A stretch of 64,000 nucleotides of DNA. It comes from Spirometra erinaceieuropaei. Its lineage: Eukaryota > Platyhelminthes > Cestoda > Diphyllobothriidea > Diphyllobothriidae. Below are positions 10,265-19,648 of this stretch, piece by piece. The position numbers and the translations under genes were made by a program. Every line of letters starts with the position of its first letter. Position 1 is the stretch's first letter. Location: positions 97,522 to 161,521 of the forward strand of contig CACRXP010000726.1 in the NCBI GenBank assembly GCA_902702965.1, read 5' to 3'. The notes below the pieces were generated by a model. The model searched no databases. It saw only the letters and a list, made by a program, of their open reading frames with translations, and had not been told where the DNA came from.

Positions 10265-11213
10265 GTGGTCGGGTATATGTATATGTATATATTGAAGGGT
10301 TACAGGCAGAGCCCTTGATGACCCTATTTATGTACAGTGCTTTCGCCGATTCATACTCAAACATAAAATAAAATTGCAGGCATTTAAAATGTGATTGGGT
10401 CACAGTTCAATCGTAATCATAAAGTAGTGCATAGGGTCACTGTAAATTTGTGCGGGAGATTGTATATGGCAGATTTTACAAAGCTGGCTGTGCATAGTCA
10501 TGCTGTACAAGTCGATTTCTGTCGAAAACTAGACGAGCAAGTTTTCTTTTTAACACACGAACTGTGTCAGCCGTCACCATCTCGCTTGGAAGCGAGTTCC
10601 ACTGCCTGACAACTCGCTGGCTGAATGAAAATTTTCGTCGGTCTAAACGCGTGCGCTCATTCCTGACTTTGTATGCATGGCCGCGTAGTTGGTTTGTACG
10701 GGCGAACTCAAAGAAATCCTCTGCTCTTAATGAGCAACCCTGGCCGCGAACAATCCGGAACGTCCAGAGTAGACTGCAGTTTAGTTGTCTATAAGAGAGA
10801 GGGAATAGGCCAAGCAAATTCAGCCTCTCCTGATAAGACAAATGTTTTAGACCGTCGACCATCTTTGTCGCTTCGCGTTGCAAATGTTCGAGTAAGTTGA
10901 TATCCTTCCTCATCCAGGGTGAAGCTGCTGGCATTCCATACTCTAGATGAGGTCTTACAAAGACACCAAAGAGTCTTTCGAAAAGTTCGGGAGGAAATAT
11001 TTTAAATGCACGTCTGATCCAGTGTAAAGTACTAACTGCCTTCTGGACCATCTTTCTACAGTGTTCTGATGGCGATAGATTTGTGGTCGTCCATACACCC
11101 AGATCTCTGTGTCTTTCCACAGTTTCTAACCTTGTCCCGTCAATATAGTACTGGTGTTTGGGTGAGGCATTGCGGCCGGTGTTCAGGTGCAAAACCACGC
11201 ATTTGGACATCAT
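10265..11213 (-). mobile_element. CR1-like LINE H1 inserted in Gypsy-1 integrase
   Basis: A 5'-truncated LINE with an open frame of 245 codons (10476-11213): KCVVLHLN, RHRDLGVWTT, RPHLEYGMPAASPWM, REATKMVDGLKHLSY, LFPLSYRQL and VKRKL-like end motifs, the C-terminal half of a CR1-type RT. The 3' UTR ends near a (TATATG)n run at about 10280. Gypsy-1 coding sequence resumes on both sides (AKQTKMKA above; TRPRAVAPNE below). The frame is intact despite truncation. Confidence 0.88.
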
Positions 11214-11214
11214 A

Positions 11215-11822
11215 TCATGCTTTCATTTTCGTCTGTTTTGCAATGACTCTATCATGCGTTGATGAATTAAGCAAGTCGATTCATGTGCGCAACTGCCGCT
11301 TGAACATCAATTCTGCAGGCGAAGCACCAGATGAATCGTTTGGTGTTATGCAATAGCTGAACAGAAAGCGTGACAACTTGGTGGCCAAGTCCGCTTCCGT
11401 CTGTTTGGCTATTCCGTGCTATATTGTCTGGACTGCACGCTCTGCGAGGCCATAAGAAGCAGCGTGCTACGGGGCAGTAGTTAAATGTCTAATTCCATTT
11501 TCGTCCATGAAATCTTTAAATTCTTCATTAGTAAAGGCCGGGCCATTGCTGAAACGAGTATTTCAGGTATACCAAAACTAGAGAAAAAGGTTCGCAACTT
11601 GTTGATTGTAGTCAGTGAAGAACAAGAATTTCCTGTCGGAATCGCATCAATCCATTTAGTGTGGGCGTCAACTACCACCAAAACCATATGGCCTTGAAAT
11701 GGCCCAAAATAATCGACATGTACCCTCTTCCACGGCCAGTCGGGCCAGACCCAAGGCTTCAGAGGAACCTTCGGTAAGGTCTTCTGTGTTATTTGGCACA
11801 CGTGACATGCTTTCACCACGTT
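11215..11822 (-). pseudogene. Gypsy-1 integrase core, broken
   Basis: Integrase continues from the zinc-binding Cys pair (CHVCQITQ) into the catalytic core: VHVDYFGPFQGHMVLVVVDA (first Asp), then FSSFGIPEILVS, where a frameshift at about 11560 disrupts the second-Asp region, then YGLAERAVQT (catalytic Glu context) and PNDSSGASPAELMF. At least one frameshift and three stops mean it is inactive. It is bounded by LINE H2 (above) and LINE H1 (below). Confidence 0.85.
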
Positions 11823-12790
11823 TTCAGTTCAGTTCAGTTTATTGAGGGAAATGTAGGTCTTCACCTTTGAACTCTCTATTTGTTTACAAACAACTGCAAA
11901 ATCTCAAAAACTCGAAAAGGTATCATAAACGAACAAATAATCGGAAAAGCGCCAGGTCTGTACAGACAAACAAACTTTCTCGAATTTTAGTGGTACGAGC
12001 AGTTGTAGAGCTGTCGTTTCGAGTGCAGCGAAATAAATAATATATCCGGTGACAAAATTTGCATATGTGCATGTCAGTAGGCGTAGGCGATGAGTTGGCA
12101 CAATAATACATTCAGTTTAAAATGTTACTGAAATATAACAAGTAGTATTATAATAACGGAATTTGTCGAGGTTACAAAGATCGGGGTGGTAATTTAGTGG
12201 ACACTGCTACACAAATCCAGCTTCCTCTTAAAGACCTCGACGGAAGCAGACATAATGACATCCACAGGCAGGGCATTCCAGGCTTCTAGCACTCTGTTGG
12301 AGAAGAAGAACTTTCGTGTGTCCAGTCTGGCCCCTGTCACACGTAGTTTGAATGGATGGCCTCGTAGATTTGTGGTGGTTGCTAACTCGAAGAAGTCCCC
12401 CGGTACGAGGGTACAGTCCTGACCGCGTATGATACGGAAGGCTTGTATCAGGTCACCCCGTAACTGCCTGTAATTCAAGGGAAAGAGATCAAGGTTAGCT
12501 AACCGCGTTGCATATGGTAGTGAACCCTGTCCTGCCACAAGTTTCGTTGCACGCCTTTGAACCCTTTCATGGATGCTGAGGTCCTTCGAGGTCCAGGGTC
12601 TCCAAGCTTGGATAGCAACTTCTAGTTGCGGACGCACAAAAGTTCGAAAGACTTTAGCGAAGCAGTCTTCATCAAAGGCAGAGAAAGCCCGCTTGACAAG
12701 GTAGAGGACTGACATTGCAGACTTGGCTATCTTCGTGCAGTGCAGCGAGGGTTTGAGCGAGGTCGTAATCTGCGTCAATTTTGGGCCACC
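11823..12790 (-). mobile_element. CR1-like LINE H2 inserted in Gypsy-1 integrase
   Basis: A 5'-truncated LINE. Coding part (about 12194-12790): TTSLKPSLHCTKIAKSAMS, LYLVKRAFSAFDEDCFAKVF, RPQLEVAIQAWRPW, RRATKLVAGQGSLPY, then the C-terminal block ending VFKRKLD. The 3' UTR reaches 11823 and ends AATAAACTGAACTGAACTGA, a short tandem-repeat tail usual for CR1. It separates the integrase His pair (LHNAHPG) from its Cys pair. Confidence 0.88.
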
Positions 12791-15179
12791 AAACATAGCT
12801 GCGAGCGAGAGCTTTCATTCTAACTGTACCAGGATGGGCATTATGTAGGTCTCTGAGGATGGCCCGTCGGCCTTGTGATGGCACAACTACACGATTACCC
12901 CATAGTATGCATCCGTCTTGGAGAATTAACTCGTTCTGACGGCTGAAGAATGGTTGAAAATCAGGGGAGGTAGAGGACGGCCAGCCAGATTTTAAGGTTC
13001 TTTTTACCCGACTTAGGAGAGGGTCTCTCGATGTCCACTGTCGAATTTATTGACAGGTTATAGATGCGTTGAGTAGGTTCTGCAAAGGATTTATGGTCTC
13101 GAAATCAGGTGCCCCGTTAATGTCATCGTCCACAATGGGAAGCCTACTCAAGGCGTCAGCCATTACGTTTGCACTACCTGTAACGTATTTCATTGCATAC
13201 GTGTATGCAGACAGGGTGAGTGCCCATCGTTGCATTCTCGGCGAGGACATCTGTTGTATCCCTCGTTTTTCTCCCAGCAGACCTAAGAGGAGTTTGTGAT
13301 CAGTGTGAATCTCAAAGGGTCGGCCAAAAAGATACAGGTGGAAGCGATGTAGGCCAAACATTATTGCCAAGGCCTCTTTATCTAGTTGTGAATAGTTGGT
13401 TTCCGCCTGTGACATGGTTCTTGTTGAAAAGACAATCGGCATCTCCGCACCAGATGGCATTCGGTGCATGAGAACCGCACCTACCCCGTACGGAGACGCA
13501 TCACATTTCGGTATGATAGACTTTTCAAGGTCATAATAAACTAGGACAGATGAGGAGGTAAGATCCGCCTTTGCTTGTTCAAAAGCACTTTGTTCGACCT
13601 CCGACCAGTTCCAGCAACGATTCTTTTCAAGTAGTCGATAAAGAGGCTTTAGAATTGTAGCCGATTGATTAATAAAACGACTAAAGTGGGTGACCAACCC
13701 CAGGAATGAACGCAATTGACCAGTAGTATTGGGGCGCGGCGCCGTCTTCAAGGCTTTGAGCTTATGTTCGAGTGGATGGAGGCCAGTTTTATCCACCCTG
13801 AAGCCCAGATATTCTACCGAGTCGGCAAGGAATGTGCGCTTATCTTTCCTGAGTTTAAAACCTGCGTCCTCTAAACGTCCTAACACGATGTTTAGAGTCT
13901 CCAGATGACTATGTTCAGATGGGCCGGTAACTAATATATCGTCCAGGTATGCGCAAACGTGAGGTATATCCTTCACGAGGTTATCAATCAAGCATTTATA
14001 TAAGCCGGGGGCCGAACTTACTCCAAATGTTAGTCTTTTATATCGAAATAAACCCCGATGCGTATTGATGGTGGTGGCGTCTCGCGATTCAGTATCTAGG
14101 ACGACTTGGTTGTAGGCATGCTTTAGTTCCAAAGTTGTAAACTGATGACCACCCGAGAGGGATGCGTACAGATCCTCGATGCGCGGGAGAGGAAAAGGGT
14201 TCAGTTTAGTTGCTAAGTTGATTGTCATCTTATAGTCGCCACAGATACGCACAGAACCATCGAATTTAAGAACAGGAAATATTGGGGCTGCCCATTCCGA
14301 ATATTGCACGGGCTCAATAATATCCGCTTTCTGTAGGCGATCCAGCTCTTCTTCGACCTTCGGTGCGACTGCATAGGGGACTGTACGAGCTTTGAAGAAC
14401 CGGGGTAGGAAATCTGACTGAAACTGGAACTTAACAGGTGGGCCGCGGTAGTGGGTAGCAGAATCGTCACGAAATAGATCCTTATGATTTACCAAAATTG
14501 AATCTAAAGCCGGATTTACACCAATCCGATGTGCATAGGATAGCACAGAAGGCACACATTGTATCAAATTCCGTCCGAGGAGATTTGGTTGCTGGCTTCC
14601 TCTCACTACATGAACCGGCAAGTAATGGAGTTCTCCATCATACTCGACTTCGGCTGTAAAGACCCCTCGAACCTCTACGTTCTGTCCAGTATGACTACGG
14701 AATGTTGAGCAAGCCGGAAGGAGGAAGGGTAATTTCTGAAGAGAGGCCTCATTTATGAGAGTGACAGCTGAGCCAGTGTCGATTTCAAACTTCACGTGCT
14801 GATGATCAACCGGAAGCGTTATGGTGTAGGGCGATTGGAGTGGCGCGTTGGCCGAAAACATTCGGAGTATCGCCTCGTCATCCCCAGTTGGATTAGGGTA
14901 GGTCGCATGCGTGTTAGTGTTCGCTCGTCTTTTGGAGAAACACACTCGTTCGATGTGGCCGATTTTCTTGCCAAACTGGCATACCGTCTTCTGGTGTCTA
15001 CAATCTGACCACCGGATATGATGCTGACCACAAGGGTAGCAGAATGGTAATTTTTTTGAGGGAGCTGAGGGTCTCTGTTTAGGTGAAGACACAGCAGTGT
15101 TGACTAGAGTGACAGCCATTTCAGATCCCAAGGATACTATCACTCCATCGTTTGACTGATTCAGCTGCTGAAGGTTTTG
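12791..15179 (-). CDS. Gypsy-1 pol: zinc knuckle, protease, RT, RNase H, start of integrase
   Basis: A continuous frame from the gag stop to the LINE H2 insertion, broken only by one TAA at 13047-13049. Domains in order: Cys/His knuckle region (CYPCGQHH, then degenerate CQFGKKIGHIERVC), aspartic protease (FEIDTGSAVTLIN), RT (FPLPRIEDLYASL, catalytic YLDDILVTG), RNase H (CDASPYGVGAVL, DKEALAIMFGLHRF, TDHKLLLGLLG), an ADALSRLP junction, and the integrase His-zinc motif (LHNAHPG, SYVWWPKID). The second knuckle has Gly in place of a Cys. It resembles the Gypsy elements usually labelled K02A2.6-like. The TAA lies in the RNase H-integrase linker. Confidence 0.92.
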
Positions 15180-15728
15180 TCACACGCGCTCCTGATAACT
15201 GGCGATATCACAGGCTTTCTCCCATGACAGATCTTTCTTTTCTGATAAAAGATTTTGCCGAGCTTTTTCATCGCGCAGACCGAAGATCAACTGCTGAGCG
15301 AGCATTGCGTGCTCGAAGTTGTCTGCCTTGATCTCTTTATACCCACAGTCCTGGTTGGCCATATTCAAATTAGTAATAAAATCACTGACACATTGACTGG
15401 ATTCTTGACGCATTTGACAAAACCGATAGCGACTGAGAAAGACGTTGTCTTTTCCTCCCCACGCTGACTCGAGTTTTGAGAAGGCTGTACGGAGATCTAT
15501 AGCCTTTTGTAGATTGGCGGCACCGAAATATCGTTGTCCCAACTCTCCGAGATTCGTCCGGAGGAGTCTCAACTTAGATGGGTCGTCTAGTACAATCGTG
15601 GGCGAAAAAATCGGGAGTAGTTCAGTATAATCCTCAAATGTCTTTCTCCATTGCAGCCACGAGTCATTTGAGGGCTTCTGGGTGTTCTTTGGCCAGAAAG
15701 GTAACGGTGTAGGCAGCAGTGAAGACAT
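15180..15728 (-). CDS. Gypsy-1 gag
   Basis: 182 codons from an ATG only 22 bp inside the 5' LTR. It starts MSSLLPTPLPFWPKN and carries a capsid-like helical region (DSWLQWRKTFEDY, AFSKLESAWGGKDNVFLSRY, AQQLIFGLRDEKARQNLL). The frame ends ASYQERV-TGA and continues in the same frame into the zinc knuckles of pol, so gag and pol are separated by a single in-frame TGA. Whether this is a mutation or a readthrough signal cannot be told from one copy. Confidence 0.85.
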   Translation of the reverse strand: MSSLLPTPLPFWPKNTQKPSNDSWLQWRKTFEDYTELLPIFSPTIVLDDPSKLRLLRTNLGELGQRYFGAANLQKAIDLRTAFSKLESAWGGKDNVFLSRYRFCQMRQESSQCVSDFITNLNMANQDCGYKEIKADNFEHAMLAQQLIFGLRDEKARQNLLSEKKDLSWEKACDIASYQERV

Positions 15729-15736
15729 GTTCGTTA

Positions 15737-15750
15737 GGCTGCGTCGCCAA
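15737..15750 (-). promoter_or_regulatory. Gypsy-1 primer binding site candidate
   Basis: Directly after the 5' LTR the minus strand reads TTGGCGACGCAGCC. The TGGCGAC start fits a tRNA 3'-end complement. I cannot assign the tRNA. Confidence 0.5.
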
Positions 15751-15985
15751 TGTTATGTATGCAAAACAGAAGGGTAATTGGAAATAGGACATGTACTGAG
15801 TACGATAGACAGCACAAGTGAGGAGGCTTGGGGAAACGGTCGTGTATATGGCAAGGGGGACTGTCATAGGCTGATGGGTGGCCAAGCAGCACAAAGAAGG
15901 TGTGAACAGGGGTTATGACCTTGATCGTTCGCTTGTCACGCGTTCGTGGCATAATGTCCTGACGGCCTGAGCAGGATACGCTGCA
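15751..15985 (-). repeat. Gypsy-1 5' LTR
   Basis: 235 bp, about 96% identical to 9504-9740, with matching TG...CA ends. The next five bases (GAGCC) form the other half of the target duplication. Confidence 0.92.
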
Positions 15986-16016
15986 GAGCCCGCTCGCTCT
16001 AGCAGCCTGGAATGTT
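15986..16016 (+). mobile_element. 31-bp sliver of RTE-like LINE between two Gypsy elements
   Basis: This sliver encodes LALAAWNV of the LINE endonuclease N terminus. It joins 9503 on the left (across Gypsy-1) and 19653 on the right (across Gypsy-2) in one reading frame. Confidence 0.8.
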
Positions 16017-16363
16017 TGTCGAAAGTTGTTTGGTCGACAAGATAAAGATTCCCAATCAAAAGTCAGGGAAGACAGTTTGAGTTGGACAAACTTTACTGCT
16101 TGGAAAGCGTGTACACAAAGGCTGTGTGGGCAGTCGCCGCAAGCGCGCTCCAAGCCAGCTGTTGTCTGCCTCCGCCCTCGAGGTGTTGTGTCCGCGTGTG
16201 TGTGCGCCCTTCGTTGTCTCAACCTCGCCAGCCAATCAGAGTGGGGACAGCGTTGATTGGCTTCGAGCACTCGCGCACCCCATCAGCGCATCGACAAGGA
16301 GTGTGAGGCGGACAGGAGGGCAGCGTGACAAAGGCGGAGAGCGAGGAGACGCGAACTGCTACA
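16017..16363 (-). repeat. Gypsy-2 3' LTR
   Basis: 347 bp; on the minus strand TGTAGCAGTTCG...CTTTCGACA. It is preceded by a G-rich tract (GCCGGGGGGTAC) serving as polypurine tract. Confidence 0.92.
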
Positions 16364-16420
16364 GTACCCCCCGGCTAGACCGAAGGTGGCGCGTAGCGAT
16401 ACCGAAGGAACTGTTGATGT

Positions 16421-18454
16421 CTAAAAAACATGAGTAACGAAACGGTCAGGAAAGTGAACATGGCGTCCACTACGGGTGATATATACAGGGGGCACAGGAG
16501 TAGAGTGAGTATGGCTCGCGGTTACAGTGTTGCTGGTTGATGAAGTAGTAGTTGGAGTTGTGGGTTGCGGACATGGGGGCAGAGGAAGTATACGGGACGG
16601 TGGAATAGAGGGTCGGGGAGGCAGAGCAGGGGGTAGGTGACCACAGGGCTCATCCGGAGGAGTGTCCGGGAAGGCAGCTTTGAGACGGTCCACGCTCACG
16701 ACCTCCTCGCGAGTGCCGCGTTGGATGCGGAAGTTCTTCGTCCCACGAGAGATAACTCGGAAGGGGCCGTCGTAGGGTGGTTCCAGGGGCCGGCGGACTC
16801 GATCACAGCGGAGATAGACGTGAGAGCATGTCGCCAAATCTTTCTCGAGGTAAGATTCGGAGACGGATGGCCTCGGCGGAACCGGAGAAAGTGTCCGCAG
16901 GAATTGCCGGAGGCGATGCAGGAGGTTGGTGGGATCCTCAACTGCAACTCGCGGGGTTGGCGAGATCATCTGACCGGGAAGTCGGACGGTGGCACCGAAC
17001 ACGAGTTCAGCGGCAGAACAATAAAGGTCCGCCTTGAGGGAGGAGCGAATGCCCAAGAGAACTAGGGGGAGGTGGTCTGTCCAGTTCTCCGGATCGTCTG
17101 CGGCGCGTAGGGAGGCCTTCAGCTGACGGTGAAACCGCTCGACCATCCCGTTGGCTGCCGGATGATAGGCTGTAGTGCGGATGCGAGTACAGCCTAAAAA
17201 GGAGAGTAAAGACTGGAAGAGGTGAGATTCAAATTGGGCGCCACGGTCAGTCGTGATAATGGAGGGAGCACCAAAAATTGCAACCCAACGACTGAGGAAA
17301 GCCTTGACGACCGTTGGAGCTGCGACATCAGGCAGTGGAATAGCTTCCGGCCACCGGGTGAATCGATCCACGCAGGTAAGGAGATAGGAGCAGCCATTGG
17401 ACAGAGGCAGGGGGCCTACGATGTCCAGGTGGATATGACTGAACCGTGCGTCCGGAGTAGGGAAGGTGCCAATGGGAGTTTTGTTGTGCCGTCGGACCTT
17501 ATTCCGTTGACAGCCGAGACACGCCCGTGTCCATGCTTTCAGGTCCTTGTGCATTCCAGGCCAGACGAAGCGGTCGGAAACCAGCTTGTCGGTTTCTCGA
17601 CTCCCGGGGTGAGACAGATTGTGTAGGGAGGAGAAAACTTTACGGCGGAGGGATGGTGGCACAAATGGACGATGGGAAGGGGTGGATACGTCGCATAAAA
17701 TGGTGCCGTTGCCAGTCGTCAGTGGTAGTTCCTGAAGTTGGAGTCCGGAAACATCCTCATCACAGGGTGGACCGACACGGCGTTGTTCAGCGGCCATCTC
17801 AGCGAGGTCTATCCCGGGTGAAAGCTGAAGATGAGCAATAGAGGGCCTGGACAGTGCGTCAGCCACCTCATTCCTTGACCCGTCAATATGGCGGATGTCT
17901 GAAGTGAACTGCGAAATGTAGTCCAGGTGACGGATCTCCCGGGGGCTTAGCTTGTCAGAATGGGAATGTATTGCAAACGTGAGTGGCTTATGATCAGTGA
18001 AAATTGTGAACTCTCGACCTTCAAGTAAGTGCCGGAAGTGCCTTACGGCAAGATAAGCGGCGTGAAGTTCACGTCCGAATGTGCTGTAGCGGGTTTCTGC
18101 TTTGGATAGTTTCTTGGAGAAGAAAGCCAAAGGCACGGTAGAATCCGGCAGACTTTGTTGAAGAACCGCGCCAACAGCAACATTGGAGGCATCGACCATC
18201 AAAGATATGGGTGCATCAGAGTGAAAGTGAGTCAGGAGGGTGGCGTCAGCCAGAAGGGCTTTTACCTGCTCAAATGACGTGAGTGCGACTGATGTAAGTT
18301 CAAAGGTGCGCTTAGAACCAGAGAGGAGACTGGTCAGAGGTAGGATGGTGTCGGCACAGTTTGGGAGAAACCGGCGATAAAAGTTCACCATACCAAGAAA
18401 CCGTTGCAACTGACGCTTCGAGGTAGGGGGTGGAAAGTCCCGAATGGCGGCAAC
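16421..18454 (-). CDS. Gypsy-2 pol: RT end, RNase H, integrase
   Basis: An uninterrupted frame from the gap to TAG. It opens in the RT connection region (FLGMVNFYRRFLPN), then RNase H (LMVDASNVAVGAVLQQ, ELHAAYLAVRHFRHLLEG, TDHKPLTFAI, DGSRNEVADALSRP), integrase zinc domain (LSHPGSRETDKLV, ACLGCQ), catalytic core with its three acids (HLDIVGPLP, TTDRGAQFES, NGMVERFHRQL), and the tail (RCDRVRRPLEPPYDGPF, proline-rich linker, YITRSGRHVHFPDRF). No stops or shifts in about 677 codons, in agreement with the near-identical LTRs. Confidence 0.95.
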   Translation of the reverse strand, partial: VAAIRDFPPPTSKRQLQRFLGMVNFYRRFLPNCADTILPLTSLLSGSKRTFELTSVALTSFEQVKALLADATLLTHFHSDAPISLMVDASNVAVGAVLQQSLPDSTVPLAFFSKKLSKAETRYSTFGRELHAAYLAVRHFRHLLEGREFTIFTDHKPLTFAIHSHSDKLSPREIRHLDYISQFTSDIRHIDGSRNEVADALSRPSIAHLQLSPGIDLAEMAAEQRRVGPPCDEDVSGLQLQELPLTTGNGTILCDVSTPSHRPFVPPSLRRKVFSSLHNLSHPGSRETDKLVSDRFVWPGMHKDLKAWTRACLGCQRNKVRRHNKTPIGTFPTPDARFSHIHLDIVGPLPLSNGCSYLLTCVDRFTRWPEAIPLPDVAAPTVVKAFLSRWVAIFGAPSIITTDRGAQFESHLFQSLLSFLGCTRIRTTAYHPAANGMVERFHRQLKASLRAADDPENWTDHLPLVLLGIRSSLKADLYCSAAELVFGATVRLPGQMISPTPRVAVEDPTNLLHRLRQFLRTLSPVPPRPSVSESYLEKDLATCSHVYLRCDRVRRPLEPPYDGPFRVISRGTKNFRIQRGTREEVVSVDRLKAAFPDTPPDEPCGHLPPALPPRPSIPPSRILPLPPCPQPTTPTTTSSTSNTVTASHTHSTPVPPVYITRSGRHVHFPDRFVTHVF

Positions 18455-18681
18455 NNNNNNNNNNNNNNNNNNNNNNNNNNNNNNNNNNNNNNNNNNNNNN
18501 NNNNNNNNNNNNNNNNNNNNNNNNNNNNNNNNNNNNNNNNNNNNNNNNNNNNNNNNNNNNNNNNNNNNNNNNNNNNNNNNNNNNNNNNNNNNNNNNNNNN
18601 NNNNNNNNNNNNNNNNNNNNNNNNNNNNNNNNNNNNNNNNNNNNNNNNNNNNNNNNNNNNNNNNNNNNNNNNNNNNNNNNN
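18455..18681. other. Assembly gap (227 N) inside Gypsy-2
   Basis: The flanks are the protease (LVDTGAQLSVIPPTPADR) and the end of RT. The whole RT palm including the YxDD box is missing. That needs several hundred bases more than 227 N, and 227 is not a multiple of three, so the gap length is arbitrary and shifts the apparent frame. Confidence 0.95.
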
Positions 18682-19247
18682 CGACGATCAGCTGGTGTGG
18701 GTGGAATGACACTTAGCTGGGCACCAGTGTCAACCAAGAAACGTCTGCCACTCCGGGTGTCGCGGACGTAAAATGTGCGACCAGGGTTAGAGCTGTCGGA
18801 AAGATTGCTTGCACTGACCTTCGGGTTGACCGGTTTAATCCGTTTGCTCTGCTTGGAAGTGAAGGAGCAAGGACAGATGCAGCGACGGGCTTTAGCACCG
18901 AAGGTGGTGTGGTACCAGCAGGTGGCAGCTGCATTTGAACGGGCTGAATGTGAAGACTGGACATGCGGGGTGGACGGCTGCGGTTGGCTCCGAGATGAGG
19001 CAGAAACTGTGGGCTTCTGGAGAGCGGCTATATCATCGGCCAGCTTGTTGAGCTGGATCTCCAACTGCGAAACGGGAGACGCAGGAGGAGTTGAGGGAGT
19101 TGAGAGTGATGAAATAGATGGCTTGGAAAAACCGTGCATCTCCATAAGCCGATCGGCCATTTGAGTAAGTTGCGTGGCCGAAAGAATGCCGAAGGCGGGT
19201 GCCAAAATATGCTGCACTTCCGGTGGAAAAATGTCCATGATCAACAC
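18682..19247 (-). CDS. Gypsy-2 gag remnant with CHCC box and protease
   Basis: 189 codons before the gap. It starts MLIMDIFPPEVQ and carries late-gag sequence (QLTQMADRLMEMHGF), a Ser/Pro-rich linker, then C-x2-H-x9-C-x3-C at residues 110-127 (CWYHTTFGAKARRCICPC), the unusual nucleic-acid-binding box of the CsRn1 clade. The aspartic protease follows (FLVDTGAQLSVIPPT). The usual capsid-like N-terminal part of gag is absent; the ATG used here may not be the original start. Confidence 0.88.
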
Positions 19248-19289
19248 CTGACTTTATCGTAGATTAGGGAGAAGGGTTGCTGTTCGCAA

Positions 19290-19301
19290 GGGGTCACCAA
19301 T
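19290..19301 (-). promoter_or_regulatory. Gypsy-2 primer binding site, tRNA-Trp type
   Basis: Next to the 5' LTR the minus strand reads TTGGTGACCCC. CsRn1-type elements are reported to use a tRNA-Trp primer with this site. The match is clear for about 10 nt, then degrades. Confidence 0.7.
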
Positions 19302-19648
19302 TGTCGAAAGTTGTGTGGTCGACACGATAAAGATTCCCAATCAAAAGTCAGGGAAGACGGTTTGAGTTGGACAAACTTTACTGCTTGGAAAGCGTGTACA
19401 CAAAGGCTGTGTGGGCAGTCGCCGCAAGCGCGCTCCAAGCCAGCTGTTGTCTGCCTCCGCCCTCGAGGTGTTGTGTCCGCGTGTGTGTGCGCCCTTCGTT
19501 GTCTCAACCTCGCCAGCCAATCAGAGTGGGGACAGCGTTGATTGGCTTCGAGCACTCGCGCACCCCATCAGCGCATCGACAAGGAGTGTGAGGCGGACAG
19601 GAGGGCAGCGTGACAAAGGCGGAGAGCGAGGAGACGCGAACTGCTACA
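19302..19648 (-). repeat. Gypsy-2 5' LTR
   Basis: 347 bp, near-identical to 16017-16363. Both are followed or preceded by TGTT target duplications. Confidence 0.92.

Larger units (their letters stand above)
9504..15985 (-). mobile_element. Gypsy-1: Ty3/Gypsy LTR retrotransposon, K02A2.6-like, nearly complete
   Basis: A 6.5-kb minus-strand element with LTRs of 235 and 237 bp, flanked by AAGCC / GAGCC (a 5-bp duplication with one mismatch). Order: 5' LTR, gag, zinc knuckle, protease, RT, RNase H, integrase, C-terminal tail, polypurine tract, 3' LTR. Two CR1-like LINEs are inserted in the integrase region. The LTRs differ at roughly nine positions plus a 2-nt indel, about 4%, older than Gypsy-2. 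It is inserted into the 5' region of an RTE-like LINE. Confidence 0.93.
16017..19648 (-). mobile_element. Gypsy-2: CsRn1-like LTR retrotransposon with internal deletion and assembly gap
   Basis: Two 347-bp LTRs with about three differences (under 1%), flanked by a perfect 4-bp duplication TGTT. Internal order on the minus strand: primer site, gag remnant with CHCC box, protease, gap, RT end, RNase H, integrase, tail. The CHCC box and the TGGTGACCCC primer site are hallmarks reported for the CsRn1 clade first described in Clonorchis. Only about 55 bp separate the LTR from late-gag sequence, so the gag N terminus is missing and this copy is probably non-autonomous. Confidence 0.93.

Noticed and set aside
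16637..17841. Plus-strand open frames opposite Gypsy-2 integrase
   Set aside because: Antisense shadows; the minus strand has clear integrase motifs and no stops.
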